Below, one piece after another: positions 33,908-43,238 of a DNA stretch of 64,000 nucleotides. The notes under the pieces are model-generated. The model was not told the DNA's origin. It did not search any database and saw only the letters and a list, made by a program, of their open reading frames with translations. Source of the stretch: Nocardioides conyzicola (GTDB lineage Bacteria; Actinomycetota; Actinomycetes; Propionibacteriales; Nocardioidaceae); NCBI RefSeq assembly GCF_039543825.1, contig NZ_BAABKM010000002.1, positions 2,946,133 to 3,010,132 on the forward strand, written 5' to 3'. The translations under genes were made by a program, and so were the position numbers. Positions within the stretch are counted from its first letter, which is position 1. Each line of letters starts with the position of its first letter.

Positions 33908-34792
33908 ATGACCGCAGCACCCCGGACGATCGTCAGCGACGCGCACTTCCTGGAGGCGCCGCGCTGGCACGACGGCCGGCTCTGGTACTCCGACTTCTAC
34001 GGCCACCAGGTCCACTCGGTGCGGGAGGACGGCTCCGACGACCGGGTGGAGGCTGAGGTGCCCGGGCAGCCGTCCGGGCTGGGCTGGCTGCCGGACGGTC
34101 GCCTGCTCGTCGTCTCGATGACCGACCGCCGGCTGCTGCGCCGCGAGGCCGACGGCAGCCTCGTCGTGCACGCCGACCTGTCCGCCTATGCCACCGGGCA
34201 CGCCAACGACCTGGCCGTGGACGCCGCCGGCCGGGCGTACGTCGGCAACTTCGGCTTCGACCTGATGGCCGGCGACCCGATCGAGACGGCCTCGCTGCAC
34301 CGGGTCGACCCGGACGGCACGGTCACCGAGGTGGCCGACGAGCTGTGGTTCCCCAACGGCGCGGTGATCACCCCCGACGGCGTGCTGCTGGTCGTCGAGA
34401 CCTTCGGCAACCGGGTGACCGCCTTCGACCTCGGCGACGACGGGACCCTGGGCAACCGCCGGGTGTGGGCCGAGTTCGGCCCGCTGCCGTCCGACCGGGA
34501 CGTGGCCGCTGCGCTGGGCGGGCTCAGCGTCGCCGGGGACGGCGCCTGCCTCGACGCGGAGGGCGCGCTCTGGATCGCCGACGCGATCGGCGACCGGGTC
34601 GTGCGCGTGGTCGAGGGCGGCACCATCACCGACGAGATCAAGCCGGGCTCGCCGGTCTACGCCTGTGGCCTGGGCGGGGAGTCCGGCCGCACCCTCTTCA
34701 TGTGCGCCGCACCCGACTTCCACGCCGAGGCCCGCGCCGCGGCGACCGAGGCCCGGATGCTCGCGCAGGAGGTCGCCGTACCGGCGCCCTAG
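33908..34792 (+). CDS. SMP-30/gluconolactonase-family hydrolase
   Basis: A 294-residue six-bladed beta-propeller of the SMP-30/regucalcin family, likely opening a sugar lactone. Metal-binding residues are suggested by Glu in HFLEAPRWHDG (about 13-23), Asn in HANDLAVDAAG (about 97-107), Asn in WFPNGAVITPDG and Asp in GALWIADAIGDRV. The ATG follows GGAGGACACC. Together with the SDR it would turn a sugar to a lactone and then an acid. Its end overlaps the convergent DUF1801-like gene by 4 nt. Confidence 0.9.
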   Translation: MTAAPRTIVSDAHFLEAPRWHDGRLWYSDFYGHQVHSVREDGSDDRVEAEVPGQPSGLGWLPDGRLLVVSMTDRRLLRREADGSLVVHADLSAYATGHANDLAVDAAGRAYVGNFGFDLMAGDPIETASLHRVDPDGTVTEVADELWFPNGAVITPDGVLLVVETFGNRVTAFDLGDDGTLGNRRVWAEFGPLPSDRDVAAALGGLSVAGDGACLDAEGALWIADAIGDRVVRVVEGGTITDEIKPGSPVYACGLGGESGRTLFMCAAPDFHAEARAAATEARMLAQEVAVPAP

Positions 34793-35232
34793 CCCGCTGC
34801 CTTCTGCACCAGCGTGCGGATGAGCTTCTCCTCCACCTGGCCGATCCCGGTCACGGCGTACGACGTCACCCACATCGCGCCGTCGTCCAGCTGGGCGGCC
34901 TCCTCGAACCCGAGGGTGGCGTAGCGGGACTTGAACTTCGACGCGGGCTTGAAGAAGACGACGACCTTGCCGTCGCGGGCATAGGACGGGAAGCCGTACC
35001 AGGTCTTCGGGTCCAGGGCCGGGGCGACGTCGAGCACGATCCGGTGGATCGCCTCGGCGAGCCCGCGGTCGGGCTGCGGCAGGGCGGTGATCGCCTCGAC
35101 GCACGCCTCGGCCTCGTCCGCCTTCTTCGCGCCGCCCTTCTTCTCGGCGCGCAGCTCGGCGGCGCGCTGCTTCATCGCCGCCAGCTCGTCCTCGGAGAAG
35201 CCGGAATCAGATGTGGTGTTCGTGGTAGCCAT
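34789..35232 (-). CDS. DUF1801-like (YdhG fold) protein
   Basis: A 147-residue soluble protein. After a Lys/Glu/Ala-rich helix, the C-terminal part (KTWYGFPSYARDGKVVVFFKPASKFKSRYATLGF) matches the DUF1801/YdhG fold, seen in small iron-chaperone-like proteins. No enzymatic role is established. ATG 35232 was chosen over the GTG two codons earlier. Confidence 0.75.
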   Translation of the reverse strand: MATTNTTSDSGFSEDELAAMKQRAAELRAEKKGGAKKADEAEACVEAITALPQPDRGLAEAIHRIVLDVAPALDPKTWYGFPSYARDGKVVVFFKPASKFKSRYATLGFEEAAQLDDGAMWVTSYAVTGIGQVEEKLIRTLVQKAAG

Positions 35233-35301
35233 GGCCACACGCTAGGCCGGGTCGGCAGGCGGAGACTTCTCGATTCCTGACCGCTTGTCGCCGAGCCCGG
35301 G

Positions 35302-36993
35302 TCAGGCGTCGATCACGATGGGGATGATCAGGGGGTTCCTGCGGAACGCCCGGCCGGCCCAGCGGGCGACGTCGCGGGCGAGCATCTGCTCGAGCTGGTG
35401 CGGGTCGCCGATTCCTTCGGCGGCGGCGCGCGCGAGGCACTTCTCGACGACGGCGACAGCGGGGTCGAAGGCGCCGTCCTCGTGGACGAAGCCGCGGACC
35501 AGGAAGTCCGGCGGGTCGGCCAGCCTGCCGGTGTCCGCGTCGACGATGGCCAGCACGGTCACGACGCCCTCCTCGCCCAGCGTGCGCCGGTCCTTGAGGG
35601 TGGCCTCGGTGACGCCTCCGACGGTCTGGGCGTCGACGTAGATGTTGCCTGCGCGTACCTTGCCGGTGATCTTGGCCTGCCCGTCGACGAGGTCGACGAC
35701 GACCCCGTCCTCGGCGAGCACGACCCGCTCCTTCGCCAGGCCGGTGCTGATCGCGAGGTCGGCGTTGGCCCGCAGGTGGCGGTACTCGCCGTGGACCGGC
35801 ATCACGTTCCTGGGCTGGACGATGTTGTAGCAGTAGACGAGCTCGCCGGCGCTCGCGTGGCCCGAGACGTGCACCTTGGCGTTGCCCTTGTGCACGACGT
35901 GGGCGCCCCAGCGCGTGAGGCCGTTGATCACGTTGGAGATCGCGTTCTCGTTGCCCGGGATGACCGAGCTGGCCATCAGGATGGTGTCGCCCTCGCCGAC
36001 GCGGATCTTGTGGTCGCGGCTGGCCATGCGGGACAGCGCGGCCAGGGGTTCGCCCTGCGAGCCGGTGCAGATCAGCGTGGCCTTGTTGGCCGGCATCTTC
36101 TCGAGCTGGTCGAGGGGGACGATCAGGTTGGGCGGCACGTCGAGGTAGCCGAGCGCCTGGGCGACGCCCATGTTGCGCACCATCGAGCGGCCGACGAAGG
36201 CGACCTTGCGGCCGTGCGCGTGGGCCGTGTCGAGGACCTGTTGGATCCGGTGCACGTGGCTGGCGAAGCTGGACACGATCACGCGGCGCGGGGCGTCGCG
36301 GAAGACCTGCTCGATCGCGGGGGCGAGCTCACGCTCGGAGGTCGTGAAGCCCGGGACCTCGGCGTTCGTGGAGTCGGTGAGGAAGAGGTCGACCCCCTCC
36401 TCACCCAGGCGCGCGAAGCCGCGCAGGTCGGTGATCCGGCTGTCGAGCGGGAACTGGTCCATCTTGAAGTCGCCGGTGTGGAGAACCATGCCGGCGCCCG
36501 TACGGATCGCGACCGCGAGGCCGTCCGGGATGGAGTGGTTGACGGCCAGGAACTCGAGGTCGAACGGGCCGTACGACGAGCTGTCGCGGTCGCCCTCCTT
36601 GACCTCGTGGGTCACGGGACGGATCCGGTGCTCCTTGAGCTTCTCGACGATCAGGGCCAGCGTCAGCCGGGAGGCGATCACCGGGATGTCCGCGCGCTCG
36701 CGCAGCAGGTACGGCACGCCGCCGATGTGGTCCTCGTGGCCGTGCGTGAGCACGATGCCGACGACGTCCTGGATCCGGTTCCGGATGTAGCTGAAGTCGG
36801 GAAGGATCACGTCGACCCCCGGCTGGTGCTCCTCCGGGAAGAGGACGCCGCAGTCGACCACGAGCAGCTTCTTGCCGTACTCGAAGACGGTCATGTTCCG
36901 ACCGATCTCTCCGAGGCCGCCGAGAGCGACGATGCGAAGACCGTGCGCTGGGAGGGCCGGCGGCTGCTTGAGGTCGAGATGGGGATGGCTCAC
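35302..36993 (-). CDS. rnj: Ribonuclease J
   Basis: A 563-residue metallo-beta-lactamase/beta-CASP ribonuclease with 5'-3' exo- and endonuclease activity in RNA processing. The zinc motif HGHEDH is at residues 84-89. HTGDFKMD and later SGHAS and PVHGEYRHL supply further metal and beta-CASP residues. It is full length. In many actinobacteria dapA lies directly upstream, but here the upstream neighbour is unrelated. Confidence 0.96.
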   Translation of the reverse strand: MSHPHLDLKQPPALPAHGLRIVALGGLGEIGRNMTVFEYGKKLLVVDCGVLFPEEHQPGVDVILPDFSYIRNRIQDVVGIVLTHGHEDHIGGVPYLLRERADIPVIASRLTLALIVEKLKEHRIRPVTHEVKEGDRDSSSYGPFDLEFLAVNHSIPDGLAVAIRTGAGMVLHTGDFKMDQFPLDSRITDLRGFARLGEEGVDLFLTDSTNAEVPGFTTSERELAPAIEQVFRDAPRRVIVSSFASHVHRIQQVLDTAHAHGRKVAFVGRSMVRNMGVAQALGYLDVPPNLIVPLDQLEKMPANKATLICTGSQGEPLAALSRMASRDHKIRVGEGDTILMASSVIPGNENAISNVINGLTRWGAHVVHKGNAKVHVSGHASAGELVYCYNIVQPRNVMPVHGEYRHLRANADLAISTGLAKERVVLAEDGVVVDLVDGQAKITGKVRAGNIYVDAQTVGGVTEATLKDRRTLGEEGVVTVLAIVDADTGRLADPPDFLVRGFVHEDGAFDPAVAVVEKCLARAAAEGIGDPHQLEQMLARDVARWAGRAFRRNPLIIPIVIDA

Positions 36994-37290
36994 GAAGATC
37001 CGTTCAGAAGTGTTGCGAAGTGGGGGTCCGGTGCCGGCTCATCTCTGCCCGACGATCTCGACACGGGTCTGTCTGCCTCACGGACCGATGCCACCGTATC
37101 CGTGATGCGACCCGACGAGCACGCTCAGGGTCCCGAGTCGCGCATTCGACGCCACCCCGAACCGTCAGGTCCTGGGGTCGTCGACGACGTCGCGGACAGT
37201 GCGAGGACGTCATGCGGACGGAGCAAACGGATGCACTTTCCGTATGACCTCATGGGGTTCGCCCCGCGCACTGTCAGCGGCTGGTCCGGG
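36994..37290. other. Intergenic region upstream of rnj
   Basis: About 300 nt between the end of the reductase gene and the start of rnj, both on the minus strand. It contains several short open frames with no recognisable protein. I see no tRNA or clear hairpin; it probably holds the rnj promoter. Confidence 0.5.
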
Positions 37291-37824
37291 TCAGCCGGGA
37301 GTGTAGGTGTAGGCCACGGAGCCAGCGCCGAACCGGCGCACGTTCTGCAGCACCAGGTCCACCGGTCCACCGAAGAGCCTGTAGCCCTTGCCGAAGGCGA
37401 TGGGGTGGACGTTGATGCGGTACTCGTCGACGAGCCCGAGCCGAGTCAGCTCTTGGGCGAAAGTGGCGCCGCCATAGGTGAGGATCGGCCCGCCTTCCGT
37501 CGCCTTGAGCTCGGCCATGCCGCTCTCGAGGTCTTCATAGATCGTCGTCTCGGGCCAGGTCGCCTCGGTCAATGTTCGTGAGAAGACCGCCTTGGGAATC
37601 TCGTTCATCGGCTTGGCCAAAGCGTCGGTCGAGGACTGCCAGTACGGCGCCATCTCCAGGTAGGCGCCACGGCCCATCGCGTGCACGCCCGCACTGCTGA
37701 TCAGGTCGAGGATCTCGGCGGCGAACTCGTCGTCGTAGAAGTTCATCGGCCACGCCGGCACCTCGCCGGGCTGCCCCACGAAGCCGTCCAAGGACATGTC
37801 CATCTTCAGTATCAAAGATCGCAT
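37291..37824 (-). CDS. Dihydrofolate reductase-like (RibD C-terminal domain) protein
   Basis: A 177-residue protein of the RibD-C/DHFR-like family (YyaP/YwjB type). MSLDGFVGQPGEV follows the first strand (residues 10-22), and GGPILTYGGATFAQELTRLGLVDEYRINVHPIAFGKGYRLF is the family's C-terminal signature. The substrate is unknown, and a true folate reductase role is unlikely. It starts at ATG 37824. Confidence 0.85.
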   Translation of the reverse strand: MRSLILKMDMSLDGFVGQPGEVPAWPMNFYDDEFAAEILDLISSAGVHAMGRGAYLEMAPYWQSSTDALAKPMNEIPKAVFSRTLTEATWPETTIYEDLESGMAELKATEGGPILTYGGATFAQELTRLGLVDEYRINVHPIAFGKGYRLFGGPVDLVLQNVRRFGAGSVAYTYTPG

Positions 37825-37925
37825 GCAAGGACCGACCACCCTCCTCGCTCAAAGTCATCGGGGACGGCGCGGGCCGGTGCTGGATCGGTCAGCGGGGGCG
37901 GAACAGGCAGTCGTGCTGCAGCCGT

Positions 37926-38285
37926 TCAGTCGGAGCACAGGCAGAACGGGTGTCCGGCCGGGTCGAGGAAGACGCGGAAGCTCGTCCCCGGCTGGTGCTC
38001 GTGTTTGGTCGCGCCCAGCCCGAGGACAGCCGTCTCGGCGGTGTCCAGGTCGTCCACGGCAACGTCGATGTGCATCTGCTGCGGGACGTCCTGGCCTGGC
38101 CACTGGGGAGGGTGGTAGCCCTCGACCTTCTGGAAGCCGATGCCGTCGCCGTATTCCGCGCGGACGAAGCACATGTCTGGGTCGTTGCTGGCGATCGGCC
38201 AGTCGAGCAGCGCGCTGTAGAACTCTGCGAGGAGCTGAGGGTCGGGGCAGTCGAGGACGACGACAGGAAAGCGTGCGATAGCCAT
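37926..38285 (-). CDS. VOC-family glyoxalase/dioxygenase-like protein
   Basis: A 119-residue single VOC module with two beta-alpha-beta-beta-beta units: VVLDCPDPQLLAEFYSALLDWP (about 8-29) and MHIDVAVDDLDTAETAVLGLGA. The C-terminal FLDPAGHPFCLC is typical. Related proteins are glyoxalase or resistance-like; the substrate is not known. Confidence 0.85.
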   Translation of the reverse strand: MAIARFPVVVLDCPDPQLLAEFYSALLDWPIASNDPDMCFVRAEYGDGIGFQKVEGYHPPQWPGQDVPQQMHIDVAVDDLDTAETAVLGLGATKHEHQPGTSFRVFLDPAGHPFCLCSD

Positions 38286-38353
38286 GGCCTGCACGCTAGG
38301 GATGATCCCGGACGGAATGCTTCCGCGATCGTCATCTCCCGGGCGTACCCGCG

Positions 38354-39151
38354 TCAGCGGCCGCCGAGTGCGTCGAGGGTCGCCATGTCGTCGTCGGTCA
38401 GGCTGAACCCGGCGACGTCCGCGTTCGATCGGATGCGGTCGGCGTGAACGGACTTCGGGATCACGATCACGTCGTGCTGCAGGTGCCAGCGGATGATGAC
38501 CTGGGCCGGCGAGCGCCCGGTCCGCTCAGCGATCTCCAGGATCGCAGGATGCTCGAGGGTGCCACCCCGAAGGGCGCTGTAGCCCTCGAGTGCGATGTTG
38601 CGAGCGCGGTGCTCGGCCAGCGTCTCGGCGTCGAAGAGGAGCGGGCTCCACTCGATCTGGTTGACCGCGGGCGCCGCTCCGGTGGCATTCGTGATCTCGT
38701 CGATCAGGGGGATGTCGAAGTTGCTCACCCCGATCTCACGGGCCAGGCCCGCCTCCCGGGCCTCGACGAAGGCGTGCCACATCTCGGTGTTGGCGGAACC
38801 GTCCGCGGGCCAGTGGATGAGCCACAGGTCCACGTGGTCGGTCTGCAGCAGCTCGAGGCTCTCCCGAAGAGTGCTGAGCTCCTGGCCGGCCCGGTTGGGC
38901 GGGCACTTGGTGGTGACGAAGACGTCGTCGCGGGGGATCCCGCTCTCGGCCAGTGCGCGGCCGACCTCGCGCTCGTTGCCGTAGACCGTCGCGGTGTCGA
39001 GGTGGCGGTAGCCGGTCTCGAGCGCCGTCGAGGTCGCGCGCACCGCGTCAGGGCCCTTGATCTGCCAGGTGCCGAAGCCGAGGAGCGGGATCCGAGTGCC
39101 CTCGGTGAGCGAGACGGTGTCGTCGGGAAGTCGGGGGGTGTCGTCGGTCAT
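38354..39151 (-). CDS. Aldo/keto reductase (2,5-diketo-D-gluconate reductase-like)
   Basis: A 265-residue TIM-barrel NADPH-dependent reductase. The catalytic tetrad is complete: Asp52 and Tyr57 in HLDTATVYGNE, Lys82 in TTKC and His113 in LIHWP. VIPKSVHADRIRSNADV near the C-terminus is the cofactor 2'-phosphate binding region. It resembles the AKR5 group acting on ketogluconates and small aldehydes. Confidence 0.92.
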   Translation of the reverse strand: MTDDTPRLPDDTVSLTEGTRIPLLGFGTWQIKGPDAVRATSTALETGYRHLDTATVYGNEREVGRALAESGIPRDDVFVTTKCPPNRAGQELSTLRESLELLQTDHVDLWLIHWPADGSANTEMWHAFVEAREAGLAREIGVSNFDIPLIDEITNATGAAPAVNQIEWSPLLFDAETLAEHRARNIALEGYSALRGGTLEHPAILEIAERTGRSPAQVIIRWHLQHDVIVIPKSVHADRIRSNADVAGFSLTDDDMATLDALGGR

Positions 39152-39283
39152 GTCGCGATGCTAGTCACCACCTGCACGCCGCCACGTCGGCCAGACCGGC
39201 CACCACGTCGGCGACAACCGGGCGGTCAGTGCCTCCGCAGACGACCACTAGGCGTGGTGGCACGGATGAGGTTCACTGAAGAG

Positions 39284-40141
39284 ATGACCGCGCCGGGAGC
39301 GGGCAGGGGAGCTGTCCTCATGTGGTTGTGCCTCGCCGTGCTGGTCCTCGCCTCGTGTGCCGACGACTCCGACGGCAAGGACTCTGCATCGAGCTCGGAG
39401 GGACCCACCGGCACTCCCCGCCAGTCGCCGAGCGGCGCAGCACAGGGCGCAAGCTTCACGGTCGACGGGAGGGAGCTCCTCCTCGACTGCACGGGTGAGG
39501 GCGCACCCACGATGGTCCTGGAGGTCGGCGAGGGCGCTCCTCGCCAAGCTCTCTCCGGCATCGGTGACGCCTACCGATCGCAGGTCAGGGTGTGTTCCTA
39601 CGAGCGCGCCAGCACCGACAGGAACATCGTGTCCGACCTGCACGGCCTGCTCGAAGCCGCCCACGTGCCCGGCCCGTACCTGCTGGTCGGTCACTCGGCC
39701 GGGGGCCTCCTGGTCCAGGCGTACGCCGCCGCCTACCCGGACGAGACCGCTGGCGTGGTGGCCATCAACCCGGTGCCTGCCTGGCAAGCGTGGTCGACGC
39801 TCGCGTTCAACGAGATGACCAGCCGCGAGCGGAAGGACGAGGCCGCCTACTACGGGGGCGCCAACGGCGAGTCGCTGGACTACCGCGACATCAGTCGACT
39901 GATCGCCGAGTCCCCGGCACCGCGCACCATCCCGCTGCACGTCCTGATCTCGACCGCGGCCCAGTGCGACAGCCCGAAGGACATCTGCGCACGCACGTAC
40001 CCGGCGTACGAGCAGATCTCCCGGGCCGTCGCCCGGCGATGGGGAGAGGGCCGTTTCAGTGAGGTCGAGGCACCCCATGAGATCCCGGTCGCGGACGTGC
40101 AGCCCGCCATCGACGACGTGATCTCGCGCGCCCGTCAGTGA
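39284..40141 (+). CDS. Alpha/beta-hydrolase lipoprotein
   Basis: A 285-residue secreted protein with a signal peptide (LMWLCLAVLVLASC, lipobox LASC with Cys at about 25) and a Ser/Gly/Pro-rich linker. The hydrolase nucleophile is in LLVGHSAGGLLVQAY (about 132-146), and HEIPVADVQPAID near the C-terminus supplies the His. VCSYERASTD matches the HG-like region of serine hydrolases. An ATG at 39266 is also in frame. The substrate is unknown. Confidence 0.82.
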   Translation: MTAPGAGRGAVLMWLCLAVLVLASCADDSDGKDSASSSEGPTGTPRQSPSGAAQGASFTVDGRELLLDCTGEGAPTMVLEVGEGAPRQALSGIGDAYRSQVRVCSYERASTDRNIVSDLHGLLEAAHVPGPYLLVGHSAGGLLVQAYAAAYPDETAGVVAINPVPAWQAWSTLAFNEMTSRERKDEAAYYGGANGESLDYRDISRLIAESPAPRTIPLHVLISTAAQCDSPKDICARTYPAYEQISRAVARRWGEGRFSEVEAPHEIPVADVQPAIDDVISRARQ

Positions 40142-40170
40142 CGTCGGCCAGGCTCGCGGCAACCGAGCGG

Positions 40171-41904
40171 TCAGGCGTCGGCCTCGGTCAGTGACGTGGG
40201 CGGCAGCCAGTCGGCCCCGAGGAGCTCGGCGAGGTCGGCGAGGCCGGTGGTGTCGCCGCCGACCGTGTCGGACGCGGCGGCGATGCGCTCCACCATCACC
40301 TTGCCGACCTGCTCCTCCACCGTGCCCTCGGCGTACGCGATGTGCCACGGCGAGACCTGGTGGTCGCGGTGGGTGCGGCCGGTCACCTGCCGTCCGGCGA
40401 TGCCCGAGAAGCGGGCCTGGTGGAAGACGCCGACGCGCGGTTCGGTGCTCGCCCGGTGGCCGTCGGGGAGGGTCTCGCCGGCGTGCAGGCTGATCGAGGC
40501 GACCGTGGTGAAGACGCAGACCCTGGCCTGACCGGTCTGGAAGCGGAGCCGCTCGGCCTCGGGGTCGAACCGGTCGCGGCCGTAGATCGTGGCGACCTCG
40601 ATGCCGGAGTCGCGCAGCCGGTCGGCGATGGGGTCGGCAGCGGTCCCGACGAACTCGACCGAGCACGCCACCTGCCGCTCCGCCTGGACCTGCTGGTCGA
40701 TCCAGGCGACCGTCGAGTCGACCCGGATCAGGCCCGCCTTCTGCCGGAAGCGCAGCAGCGCGGCGCGGCCCTTCGCGACGTTGCGGCCGCGACGCGCGAT
40801 GTCCATCTCGCGACAGAACTCGCCCCACTCGGCCTCGTACGCCGCGCGCTCCGCCGGCGTGAGCGCCACCGGCATGCCGGAGATCGGCACCGGCCCCCAC
40901 GGTGCGGCCCGGTGCAGCATGGCCGGGGGCCGCTCCTCGTCGAGCCAGCCGCGCACCAGCTTGAGGTCGGCGGCGCGGCGTGCCGGATCGGTGGTCCAGG
41001 CCGCGCCGTACCGTCCCTGCTCCACCCCCACGCCGTGGCGCTCGAGCGCGGCGGCGAACGCGGCCCCGGGCTGCGTCGCCGAGGTCCACTCCTTCATCGG
41101 CTCGCCGAGCACCTGCGCGTACGCCGGGGCGAGGTAGGGCAGCTCGAGCGGCGTGTGCCCCGGCGTCGCGGTCGTCGCGATGACGAACGGCGCCTGGTCG
41201 TGCGGCCGCCCGTGGCCCGAGATCCTGGCCCAGAGCTTCCACCGCTTCGTCGTCGTACGCCGCAGCGCGTGGGCCTCGTCGGCGATGATCACGTCCCACG
41301 CGTGGTCCTTGATCTTCTCCAGCCGGTCCCAGGTGATCACGACCCACTCGAGACCGCCGTCGCCGAGCGCCGCGATGGTGCGGCACCAGTGACCGATCGT
41401 GATCGCGGCGGGCCGGTCGGCGACGACGAGCACCCGTCGCGCGTCGCGGAGGTCGCCCACCGCCGTCGCGCCGAGCACCGCCGAGATCGTCTTGCCCACG
41501 CCGGGCTCGTCGGCCAGCAGGAAGAGCCGCCCGCCCGCCTCCGCGCGCGCCGCGATCGCGTCGGCCGCCTCGAACTGGATCCTCCGCGGCTCGAGCGCAT
41601 CGGTCGGCTCGGGGGAGGGCGCCGGATCGTCGGGGTTGAGGGTGTTCTCGATGAACCGCCCCAGCGTGTACGGCCCCGGTGCGTACGGCGCGAGGTGCGC
41701 CGGCAACCCGCGCCCGACGTACAGGTGGGTCTTGACCGCCGGGTGCCAGGCGGCGCCGTCGACCTGGGTCCCGTACGGCACGTCGAGCACCCACAGCCGC
41801 TCGCCCGGCCCGGCGACCGGCAACGCCCGCGGCGGCTGCCGCTTCCCGCCCCGACGCGGCGGCCCGCTACGTCGACGAGCGCCGGTACGACGAGGACTGG
41901 CCAC
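40171..41904 (-). CDS. SNF2-type DEAD/DEAH helicase with an N-terminal DUF5710-like domain
   Basis: A 577-residue superfamily-2 helicase/translocase. Residues 36-68 (LWVLDVPYGTQVDGAAWHP, then a Lys and LYVG) resemble DUF5710. The ATPase core has motif I DEPGVGKT (132-139), motif II DEAH (209-212), motif III-like ATTATP, and a C-terminal lobe with motif VI-like GRQVTGRTHRD. The N-terminus is very basic. GTG 41904 is the first start in frame. It stands alone with two orphan genes behind it, as expected of a mobile or defence-related gene. No nuclease domain is seen. Confidence 0.82.
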   Translation of the reverse strand: MASPRRTGARRRSGPPRRGGKRQPPRALPVAGPGERLWVLDVPYGTQVDGAAWHPAVKTHLYVGRGLPAHLAPYAPGPYTLGRFIENTLNPDDPAPSPEPTDALEPRRIQFEAADAIAARAEAGGRLFLLADEPGVGKTISAVLGATAVGDLRDARRVLVVADRPAAITIGHWCRTIAALGDGGLEWVVITWDRLEKIKDHAWDVIIADEAHALRRTTTKRWKLWARISGHGRPHDQAPFVIATTATPGHTPLELPYLAPAYAQVLGEPMKEWTSATQPGAAFAAALERHGVGVEQGRYGAAWTTDPARRAADLKLVRGWLDEERPPAMLHRAAPWGPVPISGMPVALTPAERAAYEAEWGEFCREMDIARRGRNVAKGRAALLRFRQKAGLIRVDSTVAWIDQQVQAERQVACSVEFVGTAADPIADRLRDSGIEVATIYGRDRFDPEAERLRFQTGQARVCVFTTVASISLHAGETLPDGHRASTEPRVGVFHQARFSGIAGRQVTGRTHRDHQVSPWHIAYAEGTVEEQVGKVMVERIAAASDTVGGDTTGLADLAELLGADWLPPTSLTEADA

Positions 41905-42108
41905 CCCCGGACGCTATCCGCGACCCACCTGGGATCAGAGCTGCCTCGCCCACGCTGGCGCGCGGCGCTTGGCCCGAGGCCTAGATTCCGGACGCACGAG
42001 GCGTCTAACGTGGGTGGCGCGGCATTTGTCGACGCAGGACGCAGCAGGGCGATGGTGTCCATCGTTCGCCTCACTTGACCTCGAGATATCGGTTGGGGGG
42101 AGGGGACA

Positions 42109-42552
42109 ATGGGGTCCCGATTCGGATGGCGAAGGTCCTCAGACGCTGGCAGCGCGTCTGTGGACGGTGCGATCGAGCGGATGCTGGCGGGACGGGTGCC
42201 TCCCCCGCGCCGCGAGGAGCCGCCGTCGGACGATCCGGTGGCCATCGCCGACGCCGCGGTCGACGGCGTCGCGGACCTCCTTGCGTCGGACCTCTCTGAG
42301 CTGAAGGACGACCGCGCGGGGGCCGGGCTCCGCCAGGTCGGCCGCAACCTCTCCTCGGCGATGACCGCCCTCGCTCCCTATCGGGACAGCGCTGATGGTC
42401 GGCTCCGTGCCGCCTACGCGGCGGTCCACGAGGCGATCACGGACCTGGCGGGGGTCTACGCCTGGCTGACCTTCGGCCAGGGCCGGGCACAGCATGTCCA
42501 ACGAGCGCGCGATCGGCGCGGGCAGCGGGACGAACGCGACGCCCACGACTGA
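42109..42552 (+). CDS. Hypothetical helical protein
   Basis: A 147-residue protein of no recognised family. It is rich in Ala, Asp and Arg, with predicted amphipathic helices in the middle (DPVAIADAAVDGVADLLASDL). GGGGAGGGG lies directly upstream, a strong ribosome binding site, which supports a real gene. It is divergent from the helicase gene. Confidence 0.55.
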   Translation: MGSRFGWRRSSDAGSASVDGAIERMLAGRVPPPRREEPPSDDPVAIADAAVDGVADLLASDLSELKDDRAGAGLRQVGRNLSSAMTALAPYRDSADGRLRAAYAAVHEAITDLAGVYAWLTFGQGRAQHVQRARDRRGQRDERDAHD

Positions 42553-42772
42553 GGCAGCGGGACGTCTCGCGGAGCCAGTGCGACCCGGCTGGCCCGCTGC
42601 TGGATTGGCGCAAGATGAGCCCGACGAGGCCGTTCACGCAACCCACTCCGGCTTTTGCCTTGTACGTTCGTGAATACCGCTTCTGTGCCGTGGCTCCGTC
42701 GGAGTCTCGTGCCCAGGCTTCGTTCTTGGGTTTCTTCTTCGAAGGTGGCAACTTCCTTGGAGGAATCACGAC

Positions 42773-43180
42773 ATGCACACGCTCGACGAGGCATCCGTCC
42801 TGTCCGCACCCCGGGCCCGGCAGCTGAGCGACCGGGCCGATGAGTTCCGGATCATCCTGAGTGCACGTCAGGAGGCGGACGCGATCCTCGCGGACGCGCA
42901 CGTCGTACGTCTCGACGCAGTCCTCCAGGCCGAAGCCATCGTGGCTGCGGCCCAGGCGTCAGCCGACGAGATCCGGCGGACCGCTCGTGCTCAGGTGGCC
43001 GACACCAACGAGGAATCGTCGAGACGTCACTTCGCCCAGGCCTCGTACGCGGCACTGTCGTCGACACGCCGGCAGGCGGCCACGACCGAGCCGACCGCCG
43101 TCGCGTCCCCGACCGGGCAGGCGGAGGACCGCACGGAGCTGCGGCCCCTCGGGTGGCTCTTCCGCGCCGACCGGTCGTAG
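42773..43180 (+). CDS. Hypothetical coiled-coil protein
   Basis: A 135-residue protein whose residues 10-75 form one long Ala/Glu/Arg/Asp helix (EFRIILSARQEADAILADAH), like the DivIVA or ATP-synthase-b helical type. A Pro/Thr linker follows, ending in GWLFRADRS. GGAGG at 42760 with an 8-nt spacer supports the start. The upstream 220 nt have unusual TTC-rich runs. The function is unknown; a cell-pole or envelope role would be a guess. Confidence 0.6.
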   Translation: MHTLDEASVLSAPRARQLSDRADEFRIILSARQEADAILADAHVVRLDAVLQAEAIVAAAQASADEIRRTARAQVADTNEESSRRHFAQASYAALSSTRRQAATTEPTAVASPTGQAEDRTELRPLGWLFRADRS

Positions 43181-43238
43181 CGCACACCGCTGCCGGAAGC
43201 GATGGCCGGACCCGCCCGGGCCCGGCCATCGCCGCGGG

